Shown here piece by piece: positions 48,676-59,617 of a stretch of 64,000 bases of DNA (its first letter is position 1; each line of letters starts with the position of its first letter). The position numbers and the translations under genes were made by a program. The stretch is from Cytidiella melzeri (Eukaryota > Basidiomycota > Agaricomycetes > Polyporales > Irpicaceae). The DNA lies in NCBI GenBank assembly GCA_022592445.1, contig JABYQR010000066.1, positions 1 through 64,000 of the forward strand, given 5' to 3'. The notes under the pieces were generated by a model that was not told the DNA's origin, did no database searches, and was given only the letters and a program-made list of their open reading frames with translations.

Positions 48676-48899
48676 GCCTGCGTCGTCACAGTTTCCATAC
48701 AGGAAATCTTTGCCCTTGTGTTGTATAGTCCAGCCTTTGCTGTGATTTGACTTGTATAGCCATTGGCCAAAGCCTTACAAGGTGCAAAGAATCGAGTAAC
48801 TGCATCTGGGATATAAAGAATGTCTGAAGGGTGGCACGGCTTACTACACCATTTTTGAGCGTTGAGTCAATAATCACAGTCCCCCTTCCCAATATCTGA

Positions 48900-49967
48900 A
48901 GTGACATTTTTCCTTCCTGCAACCGAACAGAATCCGGGTTTTACTGCAGCGGATATTGTACAAAGTCAGAATATTGGTTAGTGATATGGCTACTTGCGCC
49001 ACTGTCAATAAGCCATTGGACAGTATCACGCTCGTGCAAGGAATAGAGTGAACCAGTGATCATTTCGAAAGACTCAGTCTCAAATACAGGCATAGTTTCT
49101 ACGTTAACACTTTGAACTTGTGCTTTTCCTTTTCCCTTCTGATCCTTTTTCCCATTCTTGTTGTCCTGTTTCTTCTTGTTCTGCTGCTGATTGTTCTGCG
49201 CTCCAGACGACTTGTTCTTCCGAGTATTGTTATTGGACGGTTTAGTGTCCCAGTGTTCCTCGGTAGAATGATTGGTCTTGCCACATCTGTCACACCTCTT
49301 TGAACCTTTATTGAATCGCTTGACTTGAGTTATCCTTGAAGCAGAGGTGCCTACTTGTTAGAAAGACGCCTAGTTTCCTCGGCTTCAATCTTAGGAATGA
49401 TGTTACTCAAGGTCAAGTTCTTCAGGTCATCGATAGTGCCGATGTATGCGGATAAAGCAAAATCATATGAGAGAGGAAGTTTTCCCAGCAACAGGAAAGC
49501 CTTCATTTTGTCGTCAAGAGTGAGACCAGCAGTAGCGACATCTTTGATCATGGTCTGATACTTTTCAATCTGAGGATGTATTTCTTGATTTTCATCAAAG
49601 ACCAGGTTGTTCAATTTCTTGAATGCAACCATGCTCTCGAGTATGTTGGACTTTTCGTACTCTTTCTTCATGGTGTCCCAGATGTACTTCGCATCAGTGA
49701 TCTGATTGTCGTCAAGTTTGGACTTGATAATATCGAAAGAAATCGTTGACAAGAGGTATCCAGCTGCTGTATATTCAACATCTTCCATTTAGCAATCACT
49801 GCTGCATCAGCAGGAGAGCCTGGTTCCGTGCTAGCTCCAGTGACAATGTCCCAACAATCAATGAACATCAGAGTGGCCTGCATAGCCATCTTCCATTCTC
49901 AATAGTTATTGCCTTTAAGAACTGGTTTGTCATCTTTTCCTAGCTTCTGGATTTCGTTGGAACTCAT
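48900..49967 (-). pseudogene. Copia gag, CCHH knuckle and protease
   Basis: Gag starts at the ATG at 49,967 (MSSNEIQKLGKDDKPVLKG) and contains the UBN2-type core (YIWDTMKKEYEKSN, AFLLLGKLPLSYD). Downstream, near 49,270-49,310, a zinc knuckle reads CDRCGKTNHSTEEH, a C-x2-C-x4-H-x4-H variant of the usual CCHC. The protease motif WLIDSGASSHIT lies near 49,000. The region is interrupted by frameshifts near 49,790 and 49,340. Confidence 0.85.
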
Positions 49968-50781
49968 GGTAAGAAGAAGTATAAATATCAAACTCCTCTC
50001 CGTGGAATCTACTATAGTATCCGTTGATCAACAGGGGTATTTCTGGTAGAAGCGGTTCAAGAGCGTTGTTCTCGACAACACTATCTTTGTCTAGAAGATG
50101 TTCTACTTCAGAGTCAGATTCTGATGCAGATTTGATTGTATCTGGTATGTCTACCTTTGATCAACATGGCGGAGATTCGATTAACGTAGACGCTGATGAA
50201 ACTGCAACTGCTGTGATTGCGGACATAGATTCTTCTTCTCCGGTTTGAGGTTCTGGAGATGGTGAGGGTGGAGTTGAAGTGTTGTCAACAATAAGATCCC
50301 AATCAAGATGCGATTCTTCTCCAATATTCTCTGGATTGATTTCACCGAGCTGTTTGTTGTTAGGAACAATGTATTGTCCTTTAGAGTATACGGCAACTGG
50401 GTTGGTGTCTTCAAATAATCAACTCTGTCTTGTCTAAATAGATGATATGGACAAAGTTGAGTGACACAAGACGAGAGATATTGTTCGGAGAAGACAAAAG
50501 ATGTATTGCACTTGTTCATGGTATCGAAGAAGTGATATTGATGTTTACAACGCAATGCCAGATTTTTACAAGTTTATCTACAGGAAACATAAGACATGTT
50601 ACTAACAATTTGACAAGACGGCAGAGACAAAGGAAAGGTGGTACAAAAGTACACAAGTACAAATACAGAAACTTGTTGAAAGTGAGCGTGTACAAATGTA
50701 CAAATACACATTGCAATATTTTATATGTTACATGCGCAGAAATGCTCAAGTTTCAGTCGCCTGTCTATTCACTATTTCTAG
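49968..50781. other. Leader-side sequence of copia element, unassigned
   Basis: The minus strand holds a proline/acidic-rich open segment (QLGEINPENIGEESHLDWD) just upstream of gag, then broken AT-rich frames. It may belong to the element leader or to an older insertion. No family was recognised. Confidence 0.35.
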
Positions 50782-52473
50782 CTACCATCCTGTCCACATC
50801 TGGAGAAGCTCATTCTCCTCAGTCAGCTGCTCGACGATCTGTCCTTCCTCAGCTGACTGTGACCAGTCGCAAATTTGGTCCTTGACGTCTTCGGACATTG
50901 TGGTCCAGTCGTTGTTCTGCTTGAGGCGCCAGGCAATGATCTGAACAAGCTTTTGCTCGCTGAACTTGTCATTGCCTTGGACGACCTGCATGGCAGTGTG
51001 GAAGTCGTCATGTCAGAGCTGGAATGGTTCCCGTTCCCCATCCATGCGATACCAGACAAAACCGTGTCACATCATTATTGCAACTCGAGTGTCATGGAGC
51101 GACTGCTGATAGACTGATAAACCCTAAACAAGGGTGAAGTAGATGTGAGGGGAAAGTGGAAAGGGATCTCCAACGACAACAACGAGGTCAAAGTTGATGA
51201 TAAGCAGGCAAGCAGGCACAGAGGCCGGATACTGGCAGTGCAAATGACGAAGTTAATATCAGGCTTATACTAGGTTACATTGAGTAACTCACCTGGCAGT
51301 GCAAATGACGAAGAGGTCAAGATGCAGAACCAGGAAGGGTAAGGGGTACTATATATACTGTGTCTGGGTGGTCTGTGCACCAGTTCCCACACTAGGGACT
51401 GGAGTAACTGTGGGACTGAGGCAACAATAGAACAATAACGGACCAGGGTACATATCAGGGACCAGGGTAACTATCAGGGACCAGGGTACATAGAACAATA
51501 GAACTAGAACAATAGACAATAGAACAATAGAATTAGGAACAATGTAACAATAGAAACTGGGGGAATCCCTGGGGAATCCCTGACAATAAAGAAAAGACAA
51601 TAGACGGAAGACAATAGGGTGATAAGAACTGGGAGAATCCCTGGGGAATCCCAAACAATGGAAGGGGAACAATAGAACAATAGCCTAGGTTGATCTGGAA
51701 CCGCTCCAGATTGAGTCTAGGGTTTGGGTGTGAACTATTGATAAATAAGGCAGGATGTCACGTGACCTGGGTTAGGGTTAGGTCCGGTAAGACTCCTAGC
51801 CGGAAAATAAGCGCTCTAGATAGGCGCTTAATGCTATAAAGTTGCAACAATGTTGGAAAAATCCGGTCTCTGTTGGACTATCCATGTCATCGAGCTGATG
51901 CTGCAATAAATTTTTACGACTTGATTTGTTCCTCTTCAAGTGCATAGAACAGACGACACCCCCCTCCTTCAATGTTTGACTTGAGCACCACACCATTGTC
52001 CGTGATGAAAGACATAGCATCCATGATGTGCGGCTCGGCGTTGGTGAACTTGCCATTCCAAATCTTGTCGGCGACGTCCTGTGCGTTTTGCAATGCAGTT
52101 CTGGTCAATTCGTCCCACTTGAAGCAGTACAAGCTTGCATAATGAAGCTCAGTGGTTGGAGCAACAGGGCGCTCTTCCCCAAAGAACTCCTCAATAGTTT
52201 CAACAGGCTCGTTGACAATGGTGGTGCTTGAGGTTACGGGTGACGGCGGAACCATAGGAACGTCTTGCTCAACGTTGACGGGTGCGGTGAAGGTTTGTGA
52301 GCAAGGTGGTTGAAGAGGGAGTGGAGACTGGCTCCGTTTGCTGCGACGGGCGGCACGGGCTTGCTCCAGTTTGAATTGGACTCGTCCGCAGTGGTTTGTG
52401 CGGAAACCTTGTCCTCAAGGTGCGGTCGGCTGTCTTTGAGGTTGAGAAGTGTTACGGCAGCATTGCTGCTCAT
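50782..52473 (-). pseudogene. Decayed unknown gene split by solo LTR
   Basis: The minus strand starts MSSNAAVTLLNLKDSRPHLE (52,473). After a frameshift near 52,290 it continues VPPSPVTSSTTIVNEPVE, TELHYASLYCFKWDELTRTA and NIEGGGCRLFYALEEEQ, meets the LTR at 51,889, and resumes beyond 51,090 with MQVVQGNDKFSEQKLVQIIA, ending in a Glu/Gln-rich coiled-coil-like tail (EEGQIVEQLTEENELLQMW). I do not recognise it. It resembles the rapidly multiplied hypothetical genes of transposon islands. Its place between copia LTR and gag shows it entered as foreign DNA. Confidence 0.55.
51090..51889. mobile_element. Solo LTR, family L1, 800 bp
   Basis: It starts TGTCATGGAGCGACTG and ends ACTATCCATGTCA. The 5-bp direct duplication TCGAG flanks it exactly (51,085-51,089 and 51,890-51,894). 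Internal sequence has tandem GACCAGGGTA- and GGGAATCCC-type motifs, and no coding capacity. A related copy lies at 58,905. The intact duplication shows a single insertion reduced by LTR-LTR recombination. Confidence 0.9.
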
Positions 52474-53716
52474 TGTAGAGCTCAGCAAGACGAAGAGTGT
52501 TGTCCCCCCTTTGACACATGTCTGCGTGAACATAGGTGCAGAGGTTGTTTATGATATGGTTTACCGCTTCCTGAGGACGCGGGTGGGGGCAAAGGAATTT
52601 GCAATTGAAAGTGGCAGGAGGGGTGCAACAATTGTTAGACCGTGCGCGTTGCAGACTTCCCCCCTCCTGATTGGCGCGGCGAGCTTCTCTAGCCTCCGTA
52701 TGCCATTGGTGGTTTGGGATGGTATTGAAATGGAATGTGTGATGATCCCTACCAGATTCTAAACGATTGTAATTGAACCTTATCAGGTCCGGTCCAATCT
52801 GTCGAATGCTTAAAGTGTTACCTCTGGCCAGGCAAACTTGCTCAGTACGTCTTTCCAAGAACTGTTCCCAGTTCCTGGAGTACTATTCAGCCCTTTCGAA
52901 GATAGCATTTGTACAGCGGGCGGGCATGTTCAAAATTTGTGGGTGAAACTTAATGCAGGTCGGAGTGCTTGTCGGTTATTGGTGTCAATCCAGAAGATAA
53001 TTCTCAGAAGTGTGCAAGGAATTTCTGTGAAAGGAATAAACTGTGAGAAAAACTCTTGCACAAGAGATTCTTCACGAAATTATCCCCAAATTTGACTTCA
53101 ACCGAATGATAAGCAGTGGTGAAACAAATAGAGCGCGTGTAACTAATATGCAAATGTGCAGGAGACAAAATCTCCATGAAACCAAAAGTAACAAAGTTCG
53201 ACATAAGCCTCTACTAAATTCTACAGAAACCAACAAATTGGGAATGCCAAGGGTGTTTACTGTGTGCTCTACACAGCTCCCTTTTAGTCCCTTGAGTCAC
53301 GAGCTCATGGTGACGCCTACTTTCCCTGCTTTCACCGCTTTTTACAGCCTGCCAATTGTCTAAGACAAAAGACACTTTCAATCACCTCTGAACGCCACCT
53401 TATTGGGCTTTGTTTGAGTAGATGCATGATTCTGATAGCAAATCACAAGCCAAGAACATGTATGAGGTGTAGGCTACCAATTGGATGTGACTGTGCGCGT
53501 GTTCCAGGGGTAAGAAAGCAGGGGCAATTCTGTAGAAAATAGTTGTGGGAAAATTGGGCGAGGAGAGGCGAGGCTTAGTCTACTACAACTGGGTCTTCTA
53601 CTACAAAGTGGCCTACAATGTGTAGAAAGGAATGTTACTCACGGAGAAACAGTTGTGTAGTTTCGAGCTTGAAGAAGGTTTCAGAGTAGAGGAGTGGTAG
53701 TAAGAGTTAGAAGCCG
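52474..53716. other. Copia internal leader / insertion remnant
   Basis: Minus-strand fragments such as QIGPDLIRFNYNRLESGRDH occur near 52,800, but no complete frame. AT-rich sequence without recognisable genes continues to the primer-binding site. Confidence 0.4.
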
Positions 53717-53728
53717 GGGCTCATAACC
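53717..53728 (-). promoter_or_regulatory. Copia primer-binding site (tRNA-iMet anticodon arm)
   Basis: The minus strand reads GGTTATGAGCCC four bases inside the 5' LTR. This is a 12-nt perfect complement of GGGCUCAUAACC, the anticodon arm of eukaryotic initiator tRNA-Met, not of the tRNA 3' end. Drosophila copia is known to prime from such a 5' half-tRNA. Confidence 0.8.
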
Positions 53729-53732
53729 TGCT

Positions 53733-54251
53733 CGAAAGTTACGAGTGTAGGGGATGACTTGGAAGGTCAACTAACTCTGGGAGTAAGTGTCTTATCATTT
53801 CTCTGCTCTCTAGGAGCGGTATATATACATGTCTGTAACTAGATTACTAATGCTACAGTAATGTCATATGAGTAAGGATTGGTAAGGACTGGTAAGCATA
53901 TGAGTAAGGATTGGTAATGCACATTCCTGCTTGCTAATACTACTGAATAGAGAATGTAAGCAATGACTGAGCATCCTACATAACTGAATGGTGCTGACTG
54001 AGCCTTTAGTAAGCTCAATACATTTGGTATATGAAATATGAGTCGTGCAGAAGCCTCATGGGACTTGTGCTATTCAGTCATGGAAACTACTGGAACACAA
54101 TGCAATAAGGTGCAAGTATTGAATTGTGTGTGGCCATAATGATGATGGAAACACATGCTATGTACTATCTGATCTTATCTATCTACATATCTAATTTACA
54201 TCGTCCATAGATCTGATCTCTGATGGTCAGTGATACAATCTTGCTTTGACA
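53733..54251 (-). repeat. Copia 5' LTR
   Basis: 519 bp, nearly identical to 44,987-45,505. Its 3' terminus reads CTTTCG where the other LTR has CTTTCA, breaking the canonical CA end. Confidence 0.93.
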
Positions 54252-54733
54252 GGGTCGTGTTGTGCCTGAGGCGAAGGGCTGTTTCAAATAACAAGGAAAC
54301 ATTGAGGGATGGTGGCAATGCGAGGTGAAGCTGCGAGGCTCCGAGTTGACTGGGAGATGAACTCAAAATGTCTGTTGGGGGAGATGGTCATTGAACAAAG
54401 TGATACGGGCATTATGCTGAGTGCGATGGGGGCGTCATGGAGAAGTTGATTGAGGACGTGACGTGTGGTATGTGCAAGCCTTGGACTGGTTACAAAAGCG
54501 AGTACAATGCGTGGATGCGGAAGGGGTTATAGCCTGCAATGCAAAGGTAAGCTGATTATGAGAGGCGCAAAGTGTAGAAATCTATTTGAGGGGTATGCAA
54601 AACGTTGTGATGATGAGGCTTGGTTGTTGGTGCAGCTGATCATTTGGATACAGGCAGATTATGACGATGTGGGAGACTGGTTGGGATAGTGGTGGACGTG
54701 CTAAAATTCAACAGTGTTCAGTGTGCGTGGATG
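54252..54733. other. Spacer between copia element and gag-like gene
   Basis: G-rich on the plus strand, with no supported gene. It may hold the 3' tail of the gag-like gene on the minus strand. Confidence 0.4.
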
Positions 54734-56427
54734 TCAGTAGGAGTAGGCATCGTGCTGTGACAACGGGCCTCCTCTCCCCCCGTGTCTGCAGCCTTCTTTT
54801 CCACGGCTGTGTCCTCTTGGGCCCCCACGTCCACGAGGGTTGTTGTTGCTGCCTCTGCACCCACGTTGGCCGAGGTAGTGGGTGGTGTTAATGTGGGTCG
54901 GTTCGACCGTCCAGTATTTGTTGTATTGAGCAGCTGCGGATGCGCTCTCGCTCTTTGTGAGAGCGCTGTTCCACTGAGGGACCTTCTTGAAAGGGTATAG
55001 CCCCCTCCAATGGTCCATGCCCCCGCATCCTGTACATGCTATGTCGAGCTCCCAGGATTTGCCCGTACCGTTAAGGTGGACAGCGTATGAGAGAGATGAG
55101 ACGATACACTGGAGCTGCAGCCAGTCAACAGGGTTTGCAGTGGGGGTGTCTGGATATACGCATACTTTGTTTCCCGGTACGTTGGGGGCAAGTTTCATCT
55201 TGAGGATTCCTAGACAGGTGGTATTGAGGACTTTTTTGATAGCTGCTGCTTGGTCCAACTGTCTGTAGTCGACGTGCGTGAGGGTCATGTTGGTGATGCA
55301 TGCAACAACATCGTTGTTTGCCTTCAGTTTTGCAATCACTGCTTTGCGGATGGCTGGTAGAGCAGCCAGTTCTGCGGTGGTGTAGCCTGCAAGGGTTGTG
55401 ATCAACATGGGAATTTCCCAGCCAGGGCAATATGCAAAGAAGGTGATGGGAGGATTATAGAGCGAGAAAACTTGCTGGGTGGTCAGGAAGTCCCGCGAGG
55501 CTTTGGAGATGTTGTAAATTCCAAAAGCTTGGGGTGAGCGGCCCTTGGGATTTGTCGTGGTATTCTTGTCAATGCGGGGGATGAAGACGTGTGGATCTTC
55601 ATCCTGCAGGAGGAGGATGGCCATGCTGTCTAGGATCTTCTTGCGCACGTCTGGGGCATTGTTGTGGGTGATTGTCATACCCCATGGGTGAATGAGTATC
55701 ATTGACAACTTGGCCATGGCCTCCTTGACTGATTCGCTCGCCCAGAAGGCAAAGTGCTAAAACATGTTTGACCCAAAGACTTCCAGGAAGCCACCAGGCG
55801 GAGTTGGCGTGATAAACTTCAAAAGCATTGCCTTCTCTTCCGCCTTCATGGGTGTGTACATTGGTGTGGTATTTGCAGCGGTGGGGAGGCGTTGTTTGTA
55901 GAAGTCGGCGAAATTGTCAGTGCAGATGGCAGGTGCGTTGGAAGTGGCGGGCAACATGAGGACCTCAATGAATTTGTCAATTGTTGCGCTTGCAGCGTCG
56001 CCATTGCCTGTTGCTTTTGCTTTCAGGGAATGTGTATTGACTTTGTCTTTGGTTGCTGTTTCCTTGCATTTTTTCCCTTTATTGTTGATTTGTTGTAGTC
56101 AAGAGATGACAATAGGGTGAGTGTGGTGGATTGAGTCGAGAAGGGGGTGTCAAGCGGGATACTGCTACCGCTAGCGTTTGGCGTGTCAATCTGGGAATTA
56201 GATTTGCTTCGCGTCATCGGCAAGGTGAGCTCGTGAGCGGACAACAGGGCTTTTGCCGGCGTCTTGGACGCTGGCTCTGCTGGGGAGGGGGCCGGCAGTC
56301 CCGTCGTATCAGACGTGAGCAACGGCGGTGCTACTGTTTTTGCAGACATGTCAATTAGTGTCAGGGTCAGGGTTGAGTCAAAATAATTACCCTGTTTTGA
56401 GTTCTTGGCAGCTTTTATCAGAGGCAT
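54734..56427 (-). pseudogene. Gag-like RGG/zinc-knuckle gene, nearly intact
   Basis: The likely start is MSAKTVAPPLLTSDTTGLPA at 56,349. One frameshift near 56,025 and one TAG after FGSNMF near 55,757 break an otherwise continuous protein of about 530 residues. Middle blocks include FADFYKQRLPTAANTTPMYT, YCPGWEIPMLITTLAGYT and a C-terminal CTGCGGMDHWRGLYPF zinc-binding motif, followed by an RG-rich tail (NNNPRGRGGPRGHSRGK) suited to nucleic-acid binding. This C-x2-C-x4-H arrangement recalls multicopy basidiomycete proteins of transposon islands, from memory only. No polymerase lies next to it. Confidence 0.6.
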
Positions 56428-58256
56428 TTGGCAGTTGTTATTATGGCTCGTACGTAGATGAGCGTGTGTGTGTGCGTGTTGTTTGGTTTCCTGGTATCAG
56501 GTTTACCCAGGAACTGAACAGTTTGGCGGCTGAGGTTGAACCTTGAAATGTGCAGTGAGATTACTGTAGATTTATATTTATTTATTTATTTACTCTGAGT
56601 GAGAGAGGTTGTGTGGTGTGGTCATTATTGAGGATGTCATTGGCGGGATGTGAGTAGGATATACGTTATGGGAGACAATGCACTGATAAGATGTAACTAG
56701 GCATATGCACTCCTAAGGTCAACATTCAGGGTCGGGTTGGGTGGCCGTATGGGGGAGCAGTGGTGGTGTTTTGTCAGTTGTCGTGTCCCTGTGCTGATCC
56801 CCTGTTGTTCAGGACCTGGATATTTTCCATGATTGGGGACATAGTGTACATATTTGAAATCAGTTCTAGGTCTTCTTCTAGTCCTGTGTTTAGCTAAGCT
56901 CGGGGTTTGAGGAGTGTCGCTAGGTGTGCAGTTGTCTCTGCTTGACATGTTGTGTTGATACTGGTATAGTGTTGTATTGTCTATAATGTTTACTTACCAT
57001 GTTTTGTCGCGCAGTTGGTCTCACCGTTTGAGACGTTACTAGTCCTTGGGCCATGTAGAGGCCAGCACCAGGTCACCAAGGGGGATGGTGGTGGTACCTC
57101 TCCAAGGGAGGCAATAATTACTTGACAATGCTTTGTGATATCTTTAAACATCTGTATATTGAGATAGTGATGTTGAAGATGGTATAACCATTAATCAAGA
57201 TTGCCTGCGTCAGGATCTATCAGATATATCTTTCAGAGATGCAACTGGTAAGAATGTAGGAAAAAGATCCAACTGGTAACAATGTAGGAGAACTTTGTGA
57301 GTATATGCTTTTACCAGTTACAAGCTCAAAATTTATAGTGATATACTGTGATATATTTTGACATGAAATCAAATCATATGCTACATCTACTCTATGGCGC
57401 TGCACAAAGAATAGCTGGAAGAATAAATCAAGTTTAATGGCTCATGTAACAGGAAAACATTTTCCAGCTGGATGATTGCTTTAAGGCACATCACATCAAA
57501 GAAAAAGTGCACCCGCTATCATAGAGATAATGACATTTTATTCAAATCTGAACATATCATGCCAGGCTAGTAGATATGAATTTAACTTGCGTGGAATTAA
57601 CGACATGGTGACAGCCATTTTACTTGCCATATTATTGATAACAATGCTCATACATTGTTTTACAATGGAATACACTCTGATAGACATACTGAACAAAATG
57701 GTCACACTATAGAAATAAACTTTGATCTGTCAGTAACAGTTGATTAAGGATGCAAATGTTGAGTTGCAATATATACATGCTCTACTATAAACTAAACACA
57801 TTTATCTATTCAAGATGTACAACATTCAAATCACATTTTGTACTTACACACTCTTCACTTACTTATCTGCACACATGATTGCCTCTCACAAGGTCTGGTG
57901 TGTTTGTTCCTGGGCTCTTTGTGTCCAGGGTGTTTGGTAGGTTTTTATTGAATGCCAAGACCAGTGCAAATGTGAGGGATACCAAGCTCAGGATGGAGTG
58001 AGTAAGACTGGTTGGCTGGAAGGTCATGCTTTCACACAGAACATAATCACTTTGTCACTCATGACACACAACAAATAGATTTTCACAATTTCTTTCTTCA
58101 TGCCATCAAATTGCCTTGTGTCTGCTACTTGCCATCTAACCCATATAACTTCTCAGCTATCCTATCCTTTTTCCTGCTCTTCTCTGCCCTGCTGCTTGTT
58201 ATCAACACCCGCCTTTGTACTGGCTAGGGTTTTAAGCTACTATTTCCTACCTAATC
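56428..58256. other. AT-rich spacer with simple repeats
   Basis: No gene is supported. A (TTTA)n microsatellite lies near 56,573-56,592, and a short repeated AACTGGTAA-AATGTAGGA unit near 57,241-57,290. Confidence 0.5.
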
Positions 58257-58619
58257 TTATGCCCTACGTCTCCAAGGCAGACTTGCAAACTCAGCCAACA
58301 CACGCCTACTATCTGCATCATTGGCCCCTCCTTTTGAGGCTGTCCTCAATTTCCCAACACTCTCCTGACCTTTGTCTCCTGGTATCAACCTCTCTAATTC
58401 CTCTTTAATTTGTTGCTCTTCATGACTGGTGCCTTTTGACTTTGCTCCCCACCGATTGATAAGAGTTGATTCAGACACAGGCAGACTGGGAATGTTGGCT
58501 GTGCTCCGTCCCTCCAAGTTGTATTCTCTCCTGCCGTATGGAGTGGCAGATACAGTCACCATATCAAGAGAGCTGGTGAGAACAATGACAAGCACAATGA
58601 GAGAAGTCAAGAATTGCAT
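58257..58619 (-). CDS. Putative small secreted protein
   Basis: A single frame of 120 residues starts at the ATG at 58,619. Residues 1-25 form a strong signal peptide (MQFLTSLIVLVIVLTSSLDM, then VTVSA, with likely cleavage before TPYGRREY). The mature part is hydrophilic, without cysteines, with an acidic/basic helical stretch (HEEQQIKEELERLIPGDKGQ), and ends LPWRRRA. A longer frame reaches 58,811, but the signal sequence and codon context favour 58,619. There is no family match from memory. It sits 285 bp from a solo LTR in a TE island, a usual setting for fast-evolving secreted proteins. An undetected intron is possible. Confidence 0.55.
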   Translation of the reverse strand: MQFLTSLIVLVIVLTSSLDMVTVSATPYGRREYNLEGRSTANIPSLPVSESTLINRWGAKSKGTSHEEQQIKEELERLIPGDKGQESVGKLRTASKGGANDADSRRVLAEFASLPWRRRA

Positions 58620-58904
58620 GATGGTATGAAAGGGTGAATGACAATTTGGACAGGGGTGAAAAGATGGTAAGATGGAAAGCTGTAAGAGGAATTTCAGTAC
58701 AGGGGCCCAAGACAAGTCCAACACAGATAATAGTGTACTCACCGACCAGCGCTGAAGCAACAAAAAAACCTGGAAAAATGTAGGGGTACTGAGGTACAGG
58801 AGTGATGGCAAGGAGCTTGATATATCTTGTGGCTATGTGCAGTGCTGATGCCACAATCAGAGAATGTACAGGTTGGAATTGTCTTGGAACAGCTACTATG
58901 TGAC

Positions 58905-59617
58905 TGTCGCGGAGCGACTGCTGCTATACTGATAACCCTAAAAAGGGAGTGAAGTAGAGAGGAAGGGGGGTGGATCTCCAACGACGACAACGAGGTCAAA
59001 GTCGATGATGAGCAGGCAAGCAGGCACTGGGGCCGGATACTGGCAGTGCAAATGACGAAGTTAATATTATGCTTATACTAGGTTACATGGAGTAACTCAC
59101 CTGGCAGTGCAAATGACGAAGAGGTCAAGATGCAGAACCAGGGAGGGTAAGGGGTACTATATATACTGGGTCTGGGTGGTCTGTGCACCAGTTCCCACAC
59201 TAGGGACTGGAGTAACTGTGGGACTGGAGTAACGATAGAACAATAAAGAACCAGGGTAACTGTCAAGGACCTGAGTAACTGTCAAGGACCTGAGTAACTG
59301 TCAAGGACCAGGGTACGTAGAACAATAACAGGATAAGAACAATAGAACAATAAGACCTGGGGGAATCCCTGGGGAATCCCCATCAATGGAAGAGGAACAA
59401 TAGAACAATAGCCTAGGTTGATCTGGAACCGCTCCAGACTGAGTCTAGGGTTTGGGTCTGGACTATTGATAAATAAGGCAGGATGTCACGTGACCCGGGT
59501 TAGGGTTAGGTCCGGTAACACTCCTAGCCGGAAAATAAGCGCTCTAGATAGGCGCCCAAAGCTGTAAACTTGTGATATTGTTGGAAAAATCCGGTCTCTG
59601 TGGGACTATCCATGTCA
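58905..59617. mobile_element. Solo LTR, family L1, 713 bp
   Basis: It starts TGTCGCGGAGCGACTG and ends ACTATCCATGTCA, with the exact 5-bp duplication GTGAC on both sides (58,900-58,904 and 59,618-59,622). It aligns along its length with 51,090-51,889 but is shorter, mainly by fewer GACCAGGGTA/GAACAATAG-type tandem motifs. Confidence 0.9.

Larger units (their letters stand above)
44987..54251 (-). mobile_element. Ty1/copia LTR retrotransposon, degenerate, with nested insertions
   Basis: Two 519-bp direct repeats bound a minus-strand copia element. In element order it has 5' LTR (54251-53733), primer-binding site, a long leader with foreign sequence, gag (from 49,967), CCHH knuckle, protease DSGA, integrase, reverse transcriptase and RNase H, polypurine tract, and 3' LTR (45505-44987). 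The integrase-before-RT order identifies copia. Several frameshifts and stops break pol, so it is not autonomous as read. The 5-bp flanks differ (GTGTT left, GGGTC right), so there is no target-site duplication. Confidence 0.93.
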
